Shown: positions 32,634-42,071 of the stretch, one piece after another
How positions within the stretch are numbered: the stretch's first letter is position 1
How the letters are laid out: every line of letters begins with the position of its first letter
Assembly: GCA_037137455.1 (NCBI GenBank)
Contig: JBAXKG010000003.1
Coordinates: forward strand, 1-64,000
Direction of reading: 5' to 3'
DNA: 64,000 nucleotides
Source: CAIVAT01 sp037137455
GTDB lineage: Bacteria > Bacteroidota > Bacteroidia > Bacteroidales > FEN-979
Made by a program: the position numbers and the translations under genes
The notes under the pieces: model-generated
Database searches by the model: none
What the model saw: only the letters and a program-made list of their open reading frames with translations
What the model was told of the DNA's origin: nothing

Positions 32634-33806
32634 CTATTTAATTGATGCGGTTATATTTATTTCAAAGCTTTTGCAAATATGTTCGAATGACCAGGATGCA
32701 ATCAGCCTCATCGAGGATTCTCCCATTAGCCGCGTCTGTTCCCTTGATTCCGTCATTTTGTTTAGTAATGAGGCGCATTGATCTGCATTGCCGGATGCCA
32801 TGATATAACCATTTTCGCCTGGAATTACCAGGTCTATAGCACATCCCGATTTGTTGCTTACCAGGATTGCCTTTCCGCAGGCCATGGCTTCGTTGACTAC
32901 CAGCCCCCATGTTTCGCCCGGTCCCTGCGAAGGTAAAGCAAGTATGTCGGCCATGTAATAAACAACAGGAATCCTGCTTTGGTTCTGGAAAGGCAGAAAA
33001 TGAATTATTTTATTCCCGGCAGCTATGGTTTTCATCTGTTCCTCAAGAATACCGTTTCCGACAAAAACAAAATGGACATCGGGCTTGTTCAACTTTTTAG
33101 CAGCCTCAAGCAGAAGTATCGGGTTTTTCTTGGGTTCGAACTTGCCAACAAAAACCACCACCATATCTTCACTCCCGATCCCGATTTCTGATCTCCATTT
33201 TTCCGCATCCTGAAGCATTGTCCCCGTAGGATCACTGAACCGCCGGTTGTCGATCGCATGTGGGGCGAAAAAAAGGTGATTGTCATGAAACCCATGTTTG
33301 AGATAGTATTGCCGGTTGTTTTCGCCCACAAAAAATGCATAATCGGCTTTTCGGTAAACATAACTCAGGATGATTCTGCGTAGCATCTGCTTCAGTCCCC
33401 CGGTATCGTCGAGCAAGGTGGAGTCACCCCTGAACCATACAGGAATATGTCCCTTGAAATGTTTCATGGCATGATAGTGGGCATGATAATTCCATCCATA
33501 TACCAGCAACGCATCGGCGCCCCAGTTTTTGATCATTTTGTTCAAACCCGGGCAAACGATCCCACGGTATCCGACAGGTCCGGGAGTTTTTGAAACATTT
33601 TCAACGAATTCATAAGGATATCCCTCAAGTAATGGAATATCCCACAGAATTGCTTTACCGAAATCCTTGTCGAAAAGTGTCTCCCTGCTCTGGCTCCAGG
33701 TATAAAATACTTTTATGTCGAGCAACTCAGACCTGGCAAGCATGGCAAACAGCGGGGCATTGTACTGAATCGGATGGCTGGTTATGATAGCCAGTTTCTT
33801 TTTCAT
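32634..33806 (-). CDS. GT4 glycosyltransferase
   Basis: A 390-residue GT-B enzyme. The N-terminal domain starts IITSHPIQYNAPLF. The C-terminal nucleotide-sugar domain has FVGKFEPKKNP and the E-x7-E motif in GETWGLVVNEAMACGKA (about residues 295-311), both GT4 signatures. It is a retaining transferase on the cytoplasmic face; the donor and acceptor are unknown. Its start overlaps the stop of the upstream gene by 4 bp. Confidence 0.9.
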   Translation of the reverse strand: MKKKLAIITSHPIQYNAPLFAMLARSELLDIKVFYTWSQSRETLFDKDFGKAILWDIPLLEGYPYEFVENVSKTPGPVGYRGIVCPGLNKMIKNWGADALLVYGWNYHAHYHAMKHFKGHIPVWFRGDSTLLDDTGGLKQMLRRIILSYVYRKADYAFFVGENNRQYYLKHGFHDNHLFFAPHAIDNRRFSDPTGTMLQDAEKWRSEIGIGSEDMVVVFVGKFEPKKNPILLLEAAKKLNKPDVHFVFVGNGILEEQMKTIAAGNKIIHFLPFQNQSRIPVVYYMADILALPSQGPGETWGLVVNEAMACGKAILVSNKSGCAIDLVIPGENGYIMASGNADQCASLLNKMTESREQTRLMGESSMRLIASWSFEHICKSFEINITASIK

Positions 33807-35098
33807 GATTTCAATATTTTATTGAAAAAAGCAACTTGTTTGCGGGTGGCTTCCCTGGCGGAATAGGGCTCGAATTCATTCCAGTTGGTATCTGGAACAA
33901 AAGGGATACGTTTCATGTATTGCTGCATGACCAAAAAGATTTTTTCGCCAAGAGTATCCACATCATCGTCATTCCTAAAAGTTGCACAATCTCCGGCTCT
34001 TGTTTTTTCGAGGATTTCGACTACGGTGCTGTTTTGATTAAAGACCGCGATCAGGGGTCGGTTGGCAAGAATATAAGGATAGAGTTTAGATGCGGTATAA
34101 TTGGTATCCGTCGAGCCTGGAATAATCAGGATGTCAGCATCTTTTAATACTTTCAGTGCAGAGAAATAGGGTATCCGGTCGGTGATTTCAACCACGTGAT
34201 CGCCGACACCATATTTTGCAGCAACAGGTTCGATGGTTTTGAGTCCCTGTCCGTCGGCGGCATAGCTGGTTCCAACAAAGTACATTTTTACCCTTGAAAA
34301 AAGAATGGGATTGCGTTCAAGACCTTTTTTCAATGCAGCGAAAATACCGCTGACAGCCAGGCTCATGTCATGACCTCCACGTCCGATATAGGCAAAATTA
34401 ATGGTTTCAACATCTGGGGTAAACAGGGAATTTGAAACCTGCCTTTTCTCCAGCACTTCAAAATCAATGGAGGCGCCACCAAAGGGAATGACTGTACACA
34501 TATCGGGGCTGATATTCGGATATCTTTCCATCAGGGTTTTTGGGTATCCCGGCGACACAGATACAATGCCGTCAACCTTTTTCATGGTGAACGCTTCCAT
34601 AAATTTATCCATATTATAGGCAAACAGGAATTTGGGTGGTCGTTCATGTTTTGGTTTATCAAGATAGAAATCGTTTCTCCAGGGATCCTGCATATCAATG
34701 ATGAATGGGATCCCGAATTTTCTTTTCCAGTAGCGGCCCAGGATCATGACAGGAAATGCAGTGGTTGAAAAATAAACCAGGTTAAACCGATTTTTTCTGA
34801 TAAGTGCATTGCAGGTCTTCAGGTAGGACCACAGCGAACGGTATCCAAGGTTACCCAATCCTATTTTTCGCGTATATTTGGGATTAAAGGCCCTGATCCG
34901 TATCACATGTGCACTTTCCGGAATCGTTTCAATTAAAAGGGGATCTTCGCTCATTTCAACAAATCCGGGTTCCACCGCCACCACTGTGGGCTCCCATCCC
35001 ATTTCAGTGAAATAGGTCAGACTTTGTCTCACCCGGTGCATATCCGCCGCATTGATGGGAGGGAAATTAGGAGAAATTATCAACACTTTTCTCATCAT
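33803..35098 (-). CDS. GT4-like glycosyltransferase
   Basis: A GT-B protein of 431 residues. The start is ATG 35098, which overlaps the upstream TGA as ATGA and opens MMRKVLIISPNFPP; a longer frame from 35161 would extend deep into the upstream gene. The N-terminal domain shows PPINAADMHRVRQ, and the C-terminal domain has NFAYIGRGG and a late LYPYILANRPLIAV segment in place of a clear E-x7-E. A retaining sugar transfer in the repeat unit is expected, with unknown specificity. Confidence 0.82.
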   Translation of the reverse strand: MMRKVLIISPNFPPINAADMHRVRQSLTYFTEMGWEPTVVAVEPGFVEMSEDPLLIETIPESAHVIRIRAFNPKYTRKIGLGNLGYRSLWSYLKTCNALIRKNRFNLVYFSTTAFPVMILGRYWKRKFGIPFIIDMQDPWRNDFYLDKPKHERPPKFLFAYNMDKFMEAFTMKKVDGIVSVSPGYPKTLMERYPNISPDMCTVIPFGGASIDFEVLEKRQVSNSLFTPDVETINFAYIGRGGHDMSLAVSGIFAALKKGLERNPILFSRVKMYFVGTSYAADGQGLKTIEPVAAKYGVGDHVVEITDRIPYFSALKVLKDADILIIPGSTDTNYTASKLYPYILANRPLIAVFNQNSTVVEILEKTRAGDCATFRNDDDVDTLGEKIFLVMQQYMKRIPFVPDTNWNEFEPYSAREATRKQVAFFNKILKS

Positions 35099-36339
35099 CC
35101 TGGCGAATTTATTGCTTCCTGAATCCAACTGACCAGCCATTGTTCCTGTATTTCCCAGCAAAATTTCTCACGGGCCGTATCCAGGGCTGCTTTTTTTGCT
35201 TTTGCAAGTTGTGCACGGTCAGATGACAACATAATTAAAAGGGATGACAATTTCTGGCGATCTTTGTTTTTGAAGAGGAAGACGGCCCCCGGTGCTTCCG
35301 TTGCTACTTCCTGCTGACCCAACGTATCGGTTGCAATCACTGCGATTCCTCCCTGGAGATATTGCAAAATTTTATTTGTTATAGTAAGATTGCGGCTGTC
35401 GGGAACATATTCTTCTGTTGCAAGCCCGATGTCGTGTTCAGCAATCCGGGATAAAAGCTCGTTGTGAGGAACCAGCGGATGAAAGAAAAGCCGGTGTCTA
35501 TTGTTTTCCGGGAAACGCTGCATCAACTCCTGCTTGAAATTCTGAAACAAATTGCCTCGCAAATGTAATTCCAGGGGCATCTCAACATCATGAAGGCAAT
35601 CAAGTAGAAATTCTATTCCCCGCCCGGGGCCGATGGTCTGGGAATACCAATGAATCGAAGGGATTGCCGGATCGACCCGGTCTTTTATCTGGTTGTCAAG
35701 GTGTTTCCGGTCACTGAACGGAAATACATTTTGTAAAACCATTGGTGGCGCTACATCGGCAAATGACCCCAATGCACTGGACAAAGCCCGCGATGTGGTA
35801 TAGGATAGTACTCCCCGCCGCAAGGCCATCTTCTCATAGCGCTCAAGAAGCCGGATTGGCCTGTATCGGTTTGCTTCGGGCAGCAGGTCGTGAGAATACC
35901 AGTCCTCAATATCAAAAGCTGCTTTAAATCCCTTTTGGATCAGTTTGCAGCCGATCACTGTACTTATTTCCTGATGACAGATATAAAGATCAGCTTTTTC
36001 ACGTAATGCAGCGCGAAGGTTCTTGTGATAGTCATAGCCGAGGGCATATATGTTTTCCAGTCCAAATCGCGCAATAACCTCACCAGCTCCTCTTCGCACT
36101 AATCGTTCTTTAAGGCGGCGCCAATCCGCTGCCTGCGATGACATCATATTAACAGCCCCTTTAAGGATAACACCAGAACCCGCAATAAGTTGCTGATCCT
36201 CTTTAAGCATATCAGGATGGGTAAAAGTCGTGAGGATGGTTACATTAAACCCAGCCTTGGAAAGGGCAATTGATTCCTTGACTACCCTTGGGTTACGGCA
36301 AAGGTGACTTTGTGTTAAGATGCAGACCTTTTTCTTCAT
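35095..36339 (-). CDS. GT4-like glycosyltransferase
   Basis: A 414-residue GT-B fold protein starting KKKVCILTQSHLCRNPRVVKE, a common N-terminus of Bacteroidota GT4-like enzymes. Residues about 150-165 (FDIEDWYSHDLLP) and a C-terminal KILQYLQGGIAVIATD follow. The canonical E-x7-E motif is not obvious, so it is a divergent member. The gene is 7 bp after the next GT2 gene and overlaps the downstream start by 4 bp. Confidence 0.78.
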   Translation of the reverse strand: MKKKVCILTQSHLCRNPRVVKESIALSKAGFNVTILTTFTHPDMLKEDQQLIAGSGVILKGAVNMMSSQAADWRRLKERLVRRGAGEVIARFGLENIYALGYDYHKNLRAALREKADLYICHQEISTVIGCKLIQKGFKAAFDIEDWYSHDLLPEANRYRPIRLLERYEKMALRRGVLSYTTSRALSSALGSFADVAPPMVLQNVFPFSDRKHLDNQIKDRVDPAIPSIHWYSQTIGPGRGIEFLLDCLHDVEMPLELHLRGNLFQNFKQELMQRFPENNRHRLFFHPLVPHNELLSRIAEHDIGLATEEYVPDSRNLTITNKILQYLQGGIAVIATDTLGQQEVATEAPGAVFLFKNKDRQKLSSLLIMLSSDRAQLAKAKKAALDTAREKFCWEIQEQWLVSWIQEAINSPG

Positions 36340-36346
36340 TGCAACC

Positions 36347-37333
36347 CTATTTTTTTAACAAAGCATGAATTCCTGTTCTCAGCAATTTTGACACTTTCCA
36401 TCCTAAAAAACGCTTTGTCAATTCAATCATCTGACCGCCAAGGATGGGGATATCCGGCTTTTTCCCGGTTTTGCGTACCTCTGCTTCACACTCAGCTACG
36501 AGTGCCGGAAATTTGGGATACGCATTGATTGCAATCTCCTGGTAAAGGGTTGACATGGCCTGGAGATACCGGTCTGACCTGGTCAGATTGCCAAGGTACT
36601 GTGCCTTGAGGTTCAAGGCAAGCAGGGCACTGCGAAGGTTTTCAATTTTATTGGCCTTGGCGGAAATATTTCCTCCCAGGGTAAACCGCCTGTAATAATT
36701 GATACCGCCGGTTATACGTATCCCGTTGGAGGCAAGAACTGCACGGGCAAAATATTCCCCGTCCTGGTCCAGGAGCAGGTTCTCGTTCCATGGGCCGATA
36801 GTATCGGTAATAGTTCTGGGGGTCAGCCAGGCGCTGGTTTGTACCATCCAACGCTCACCATCACCCCCGTAAAGCCTGACTAAAAAATTAACAGGATCGT
36901 CTGTATCGTGAATCCAGAACGACTCTTCTCTTGGGTGCATATGCATGTAATCCTCGCCGTTCATGAAATGGACCGTAGGGCTGACACCAAGGTAACCGGG
37001 ATTTTTCTCGAGTATTTCAACTTGCTTTTCAATTTTATCATGACTCAATACATCATCCGCATCGAGATACTGGATATATTTTCCCTGGCTCATTGAAAGG
37101 CCTTTGTTCCTTGCCACACAGGCGCCACTGTTTTTTTGTTCTAGGACTGTCAGAGCGCCCGACTGATAGGTTAGGGCAATAGCGACTGTATCATCCTTTG
37201 ATCCATCATCGATAACAAAAACTTCCAGGGATGGCCAGGTCTGGTTAATAACGGAATCAAGTGTCTCACGAATGTATTTGCCGGCGTTGAAGGCAGGAAT
37301 GATAACTGAAACGAGGGGTAAGTGTTCTTCCAT
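36347..37333 (-). CDS. GT2 glycosyltransferase
   Basis: A 328-residue GT-A enzyme: LVSVIIPAFNAGKYI at residues 6-20, FVIDDGSKDDT, and IQYLDADDVLS with the DxDD metal site. The region beyond residue 230 is helical and probably packs on the catalytic domain or the membrane. It would transfer one sugar of the repeat unit. Five GT2 genes with similar N-terminal halves occur between 36347 and 42062, separated by a maltose-O-acetyltransferase-type gene. Confidence 0.9.
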   Translation of the reverse strand: MEEHLPLVSVIIPAFNAGKYIRETLDSVINQTWPSLEVFVIDDGSKDDTVAIALTYQSGALTVLEQKNSGACVARNKGLSMSQGKYIQYLDADDVLSHDKIEKQVEILEKNPGYLGVSPTVHFMNGEDYMHMHPREESFWIHDTDDPVNFLVRLYGGDGERWMVQTSAWLTPRTITDTIGPWNENLLLDQDGEYFARAVLASNGIRITGGINYYRRFTLGGNISAKANKIENLRSALLALNLKAQYLGNLTRSDRYLQAMSTLYQEIAINAYPKFPALVAECEAEVRKTGKKPDIPILGGQMIELTKRFLGWKVSKLLRTGIHALLKK

Positions 37334-37338
37334 TTTCC

Positions 37339-38106
37339 TTATTTTGTAAGCAATGATTTTGCCGGGATTCCCCCAACGATATCACCGGCAGCAACACTTT
37401 TAGTCACAACTGATCCTGCCGCAACAATGGCCCGGTGTCCGATAGTCACCCCTGGCAGAAGTGTAACCCTGGCCCCGACCCAGGCTCCATCCTCAATGAT
37501 TACCTTGCCTGTGTGCACGCCACCTTTCCAGGCAGCAAAAGTGTCGGAGTGGTAATCGTGATCGTGGGTATAAACAATGTCAAAAGGGCCCAGTGCAACC
37601 TGATCGCCAATAATTACATCATCACTGGTATCAATAATGGTGTTGTCACCGATATTTGATCCCTGGCCCATGATAAATTTCCCATCGTATCCCGGTTCTC
37701 TGGGAAAGATATTGCAGTAACTTGAGATGGAGCTTCCATCTCCGAGTACCACCCCTTTCCCATTTCTCAAAACGGCATGTGTGAGTACGGAACACTTCTC
37801 GCCCAGGGTTATGACAGTATCTTTCCCGGCGTGAATGTTTGCTTCAGGATGAATCCTCGAACCTTTACCGATGAATATATGACTTCCGGCCGAAAGACCG
37901 ATGGAAGTTCGTTTCATCAACTCAGCGCCATCTCCGATCGTTAACCGGCCATGACCTTCAATGATCACAGGAAAGTGGATCCTGACGCCAGCTCCCAGGG
38001 TAGCCTGCGCTAACCGTAGATTCCAGTAAAAGAAGCGGACCAGCCTGTTTCCAAGGTATTTGACATATAGTAACTTTATTTTAATCAGGTTTACCAAGGT
38101 CTTCAT
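37339..38106 (-). CDS. Left-handed beta-helix acyltransferase (hexapeptide repeats)
   Basis: A 255-residue protein with many hexapeptide repeats from about residue 45 to the end, for example IGKGSRIHPEANIHAG and IGDNTIIDTSDDVIIGD. The late ARVTLLPGVTIGHRAIVAAGSVVTK and GGIPAKS are typical of the LacA/NodL/WcaF group, and YTHDHDYHSD carries a likely catalytic His. It would O-acetylate a sugar of the polymer. Two rounds of repeats make it longer than the usual 180-200 residues. It lies 5 bp from each neighbour. Confidence 0.87.
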   Translation of the reverse strand: MKTLVNLIKIKLLYVKYLGNRLVRFFYWNLRLAQATLGAGVRIHFPVIIEGHGRLTIGDGAELMKRTSIGLSAGSHIFIGKGSRIHPEANIHAGKDTVITLGEKCSVLTHAVLRNGKGVVLGDGSSISSYCNIFPREPGYDGKFIMGQGSNIGDNTIIDTSDDVIIGDQVALGPFDIVYTHDHDYHSDTFAAWKGGVHTGKVIIEDGAWVGARVTLLPGVTIGHRAIVAAGSVVTKSVAAGDIVGGIPAKSLLTK

Positions 38107-38110
38107 CGCA

Positions 38111-39004
38111 CTAAAATTTTGGTTCTTTCCGTGCTAAAACTAATAACTGAAAATATGAAAAGTGTGTTTGTTTGCGGAGTTCCTGCATAATTTTCCTGGA
38201 ATGGTTTTTACCCACCCCCAGAATATACCTGGCCTGATTCCAATGAATTTTTTGGAGGGCTTTTGCACGGTCACCGGCTGACAATGGGCACTCCTGGCGG
38301 TCGATCATCTCTTCGGCGCATTGAAGATATTTGAATGGAATCGTAAAATCGGTACGGTTGTTCTGCATCTCCTGCTCCTCATGTTCGCGGTACCACACCA
38401 CACCATGGGGCATGAGAACTACAGGATATCGAGCTGCGAGAATGTGCCACATCTCGAAATCGCCCAGATACCGGCGACCGGTAAAGCCGCCAACAGCATC
38501 GAAAACATCCTTGCGGATGATGGCAGATAATGGCGCTTTGTGAAACAGCTGCTCCTGAAAATAGTGTCGTTTATAAGCATCTTCAGGAGTTAACATAAAC
38601 GGGAAAATCCTGAATTTGTCCTGAGGCAGGGAACAAAGTCCAAAACCTGCTTCAGGAAATTGTTCCATACCATTCACGAGGACCTCGAGTCCGTTCGGAT
38701 AGATAAGGTCATCGGCATCAACATACTTAATATATTTTCCCTTTGCAATGCTGGCGGCCTTATTCCTGTTCGGATAGTCACCCAGGTTCTTTTCATTCAG
38801 CACTGAATTAACCCGCGGGTCCCTGGCTGCAAAATCAAGGGCTATTGCAAGACTAAGGTCTTTCGACTGGTCATCAACAATAATCAGTTCAAAATTGTCA
38901 TAGGTCGAAGCAAGAACACTTTCTACAGCCTGAGCGAGATATTTTTCGCGGTTGTAGGTTGTCATGAGCACACTCACCAAAGGTTTTTCCGTTTCCATTG
39001 TCAT
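38111..39004 (-). CDS. GT2 glycosyltransferase
   Basis: A 297-residue GT-A protein with VSVLMTTYNREKYLAQAV near the N-terminus, IIVDDQSKDLS and IKYVDADDLIYP carrying the DxDD metal site. A basic C-terminal half follows. Two ATG codons three residues apart could serve as the start (39004 or 38998). Co-directional with tight spacing to both neighbours, so part of the repeat-unit assembly set; the sugar is unknown. Confidence 0.9.
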   Translation of the reverse strand: MTMETEKPLVSVLMTTYNREKYLAQAVESVLASTYDNFELIIVDDQSKDLSLAIALDFAARDPRVNSVLNEKNLGDYPNRNKAASIAKGKYIKYVDADDLIYPNGLEVLVNGMEQFPEAGFGLCSLPQDKFRIFPFMLTPEDAYKRHYFQEQLFHKAPLSAIIRKDVFDAVGGFTGRRYLGDFEMWHILAARYPVVLMPHGVVWYREHEEQEMQNNRTDFTIPFKYLQCAEEMIDRQECPLSAGDRAKALQKIHWNQARYILGVGKNHSRKIMQELRKQTHFSYFQLLVLARKEPKF

Positions 39005-39009
39005 TCGTT

Positions 39010-39993
39010 TTATTTTGTTTTTGCCTGAGCTCCCTGGGGCGGGTACCCTACAAAATAGACTTGCGACGCTTCCACTCCTTTTATCCCTCTGGTTGCAGCA
39101 AAGGCTGTAAAAAGCAGAGCAGCCGACCAGGAGGCAAGAACCAGGTTCAGATTGTAAAGAATCCAGTTTAGTTTTTCTTTAAATGGCATATGTTTTTTTA
39201 CCATCCTCACCAAAATCTGAGGAACGGAAACCAGCGGGTTTTTCGGAAATTTTATGTAATCGTAGAATTTGTAGTTCTGGTAAAGAATTATATAAGTTCG
39301 TTTGAAATAAAATTTGAAATTCTGATGATGGTAATGATATACCCTGGCCCGGTAATCGTAAACAATCGCGAAACCCTGCGAAAGAGCTTCCTTAGACCAA
39401 AGAGTATCTTCAGAGAACATCAGTTTTTTGAACGGGAGTTTTTCTTTAAGCGATTTACGGTAAACAGCGGTTACATCATCCCAGTTGCAGTATTCATGCT
39501 GTTTTTTCCCGGGTAACGAAGTAAATGCTGAAGAGTCTTTAAACTGGATGAACATGGGTTTGGCCTCACTTGCCGGTGAAAACCATTGAAGAGGGTTTTT
39601 ATCAGAGTCGGAGCCAACGATCTGCTGACCACATACACCGGCAACTTCAGGATTGCTGAAATGGCTGAGCATGATCTCGATCCAGTCGTTGGAAGCCGGA
39701 GTGGCATCCTGAACTGTCATTACGACAAAGGTTCCCTTTGCCAGTTGTATCCCGAGGTTCCGCGTTTCACCATGGTTAAAGTCCTTTGGCGGAAGGTTGT
39801 GAACCCTCACAGGGTATTGTTTCAGCAGGTCGAGTGTGCCATCGGTCGATCCTGAATCAATTACAATCACCTCAAAGTGGTCTTTCAATGTCTGACGAAA
39901 CAAACCATCCAAACACGATGGCAGGGTATCGATCCCGTTTTTCACAGGAATGACAACTGATATTAATGGCTCCTTCATCGGGCTTGTTGCCAT
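39010..39993 (-). CDS. GT2 glycosyltransferase, rhamnosyltransferase-like
   Basis: A 327-residue GT-A enzyme. ISVVIPVKNGIDTLPSCLDG at the N-terminus, VIDSGSTDGT, NHGETRNLG and VMTVQDATP (in place of the usual DxD) resemble dTDP-rhamnosyltransferases of the RfbF type. No rhamnose synthesis genes lie in the window, so the donor may come from elsewhere or be different. A hydrophobic stretch near residue 290 could associate with the membrane. Confidence 0.85.
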   Translation of the reverse strand: MATSPMKEPLISVVIPVKNGIDTLPSCLDGLFRQTLKDHFEVIVIDSGSTDGTLDLLKQYPVRVHNLPPKDFNHGETRNLGIQLAKGTFVVMTVQDATPASNDWIEIMLSHFSNPEVAGVCGQQIVGSDSDKNPLQWFSPASEAKPMFIQFKDSSAFTSLPGKKQHEYCNWDDVTAVYRKSLKEKLPFKKLMFSEDTLWSKEALSQGFAIVYDYRARVYHYHHQNFKFYFKRTYIILYQNYKFYDYIKFPKNPLVSVPQILVRMVKKHMPFKEKLNWILYNLNLVLASWSAALLFTAFAATRGIKGVEASQVYFVGYPPQGAQAKTK

Positions 39994-39994
39994 T

Positions 39995-41017
39995 TCATTG
40001 GGTTTTTAAGTAGGAGTGTTTACCAATGTTACTATCCTGACGGTACTTTTGGGTTATCATTCTGATCTGTCGGTCAAAGGCAACGATACGGTTTAATCGC
40101 AAAAAATAGAAAGACTGGATCAGCATCAATTTCAAGGCACCGCCGGTAGAAAATACCCCGTTTTGTAATCCAAAGCGGATGACTGAAAAGCAAATTGCCG
40201 TATTTAGCGCCTTGGCAGCCCCGATAGCAATATTTCCACCAAGGAGATTCAGGTCTTCTTTTATCTCATCATTCATGACCGGAATCAGGGAAGTCGCATG
40301 GTTTATGAAAATATTTTTCCGGCTCTGCAACTTTGCCGGTGAGCTGATTTCTCCCTGGCTGATGCTGTTGGTTTCATGTTGACGGTATAGTACATCCGGC
40401 GGAAGGCAATAATATTTGAGACCTTTCAACCCGGAGATGATTGCCTTGAGATGAAAATCAACATCCTGCCAGCAGGCAAGTCCTTCGGTAAAACCACCGA
40501 TTTTTTGAACTGCCTCTTTTCTCCATATTGGGCCTGATGTTTGCCATGGCGCATCAAGTATCAGGAAACGGTGAAGATCTGGCTTCCCATTGTCGATATT
40601 CCATAAAAAATCGGCATTCTGCGGATTGGTGGTAAACATGCGGATTGGAAATACCCAAAAATCACAACCGGGTTCTTTTTCAATGATTGAAGCACGTTGC
40701 GACAAAGCATTAGGCATAAGCAAGTCATCAGAATCAAGGAAAATAAGAAAGTTTCCTTTTGCGAGGGCAATTCCAATATTCCGGCAAGTAGGGGCTCCTG
40801 ATGGCTTCCTGTCTCTTTTAAAAAAAGTGATGCGCGAATCATTTTTTGAAAAGGCGCCACTGATCTGTTCACTGTTGTCGGATGATCCATCATCCACCAC
40901 GATTGCTTCCCAGTTCTGATAGTCCTGTTTTATAATTGATTCAAGTGTCTCCTGCAATAAATCGCCGCGGTTGTAATTCGGAATGATAACTGATATTTTA
41001 GGACTTCCGGGATTCAT
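39995..41017 (-). CDS. GT2 glycosyltransferase
   Basis: A 340-residue GT-A enzyme with KISVIIPNYNRGDLLQETL, IVVDDGSSDNS, CRNIGIALAKGNFLIFLDSDDLL carrying the DxDD site, and a WQDVDFHLKA segment in the acceptor half. The last 100 residues are hydrophobic and basic, which suggests membrane association. One base separates its stop from the downstream start. The sugar is unknown. Confidence 0.9.
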   Translation of the reverse strand: MNPGSPKISVIIPNYNRGDLLQETLESIIKQDYQNWEAIVVDDGSSDNSEQISGAFSKNDSRITFFKRDRKPSGAPTCRNIGIALAKGNFLIFLDSDDLLMPNALSQRASIIEKEPGCDFWVFPIRMFTTNPQNADFLWNIDNGKPDLHRFLILDAPWQTSGPIWRKEAVQKIGGFTEGLACWQDVDFHLKAIISGLKGLKYYCLPPDVLYRQHETNSISQGEISSPAKLQSRKNIFINHATSLIPVMNDEIKEDLNLLGGNIAIGAAKALNTAICFSVIRFGLQNGVFSTGGALKLMLIQSFYFLRLNRIVAFDRQIRMITQKYRQDSNIGKHSYLKTQ

Positions 41018-41027
41018 TGGGATAGTA

Positions 41028-42062
41028 TCAGGTAGGATTACTTTTTGTTCTGAAGATTGATTTTACGGCAACACCGATTTTTACAGCAGGGTCACCTAAA
41101 AGGGGCAACAACAGCATTTTCCAGGTGCGTCTATCTTTCCATCCGTCACGCAGAATTTCACCGCCATACTTTCTTATCTGCTGCCAATCACCGGCGTTTA
41201 CTACCAATCCATAAATATATTCCAGGTCTTCACGGAAGTTATTTCCAGAAGAAGAGTTCGCGGTTAGCTTTATTGCTTCCTTTGATTGAGCCGGTGCAAC
41301 TGGTTCCCCACGCATGATAGGATCAGATCCGGTTTCGCGGCGCTGAAGCGAGTATTCGATCAATAATTGCCGAAAATGTTGAATCTTGCCGGAATGACGC
41401 TGTGTCGCTGATGCCCCGTGCAACCTCATAAAATATGTGCATTTGTTCAATACCGCGATCTTGTATTTTTCAAGTAATCGCAACCACAAGTCATTGTCTT
41501 CTGAAACTGTAAATTCCGTCCGGTATTTTCCGATGGAGATTACCTCTTGTCGGCGGTAACAGGCAGTACCATGCACCACCGGACTTGAGCTGTGAATATT
41601 AAAATGGGAGAAATCGAGATCTACCATGGCACGGTCCCTGAAAAAATTGCTGTTGGGGACCCTGTATTTCCAGGCGATTTTTCCGATGGCAGTCATGAAG
41701 GCTTCCTGGTTGCATACCATAACATATTCGGGATGGGTTTCAAGGAAATCAACCTGAATCTGAAAGGAATCGGGGGTTGAAATATCGTCAGCATCATGCC
41801 GTCTCACATATTTTCCCCGGGCAACATCGAGCCCGTTGTTCAGTGATCTGGCTACTCCCTGGTTTTTCTGGGTTAAGGCAACGATCCTCGGATCATGGTA
41901 TTCCTTAATTATTGTTTCTGTGTCATCGGTTGATCCATCGTTGACTATGATCAACTCAAAATCGGTAAAAGTCTGAGCAAGTATGCTATCTATGGCAGGC
42001 CTTAGATAATCCCTGCCATTGAAAACCGGCATCAGAACACTCAATGTTGGTCGAGGTTCCAT
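41028..42062 (-). CDS. GT2 glycosyltransferase
   Basis: A 344-residue GT-A enzyme: LSVLMPVFNGRDYLRPAID, IIVNDGSTDDT, and VRRHDADDISTPD carrying the metal-binding site. SEDNDLWLRLLEKY in the second half fits acceptor recognition in this group. It follows the ABC exporter ATPase by 9 bp, the first of five GT genes that separate the exporter from the GT4 group. Confidence 0.9.
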   Translation of the reverse strand: MEPRPTLSVLMPVFNGRDYLRPAIDSILAQTFTDFELIIVNDGSTDDTETIIKEYHDPRIVALTQKNQGVARSLNNGLDVARGKYVRRHDADDISTPDSFQIQVDFLETHPEYVMVCNQEAFMTAIGKIAWKYRVPNSNFFRDRAMVDLDFSHFNIHSSSPVVHGTACYRRQEVISIGKYRTEFTVSEDNDLWLRLLEKYKIAVLNKCTYFMRLHGASATQRHSGKIQHFRQLLIEYSLQRRETGSDPIMRGEPVAPAQSKEAIKLTANSSSGNNFREDLEYIYGLVVNAGDWQQIRKYGGEILRDGWKDRRTWKMLLLPLLGDPAVKIGVAVKSIFRTKSNPT

Positions 42063-42071
42063 AACGATTAT

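Noticed and set aside
33803..35161. Longer form of the glycosyltransferase beginning at 35161
   Set aside because: It would extend 66 bp into the upstream gene; the ATGA overlap at 35098 and the conserved N-terminus support the shorter form.
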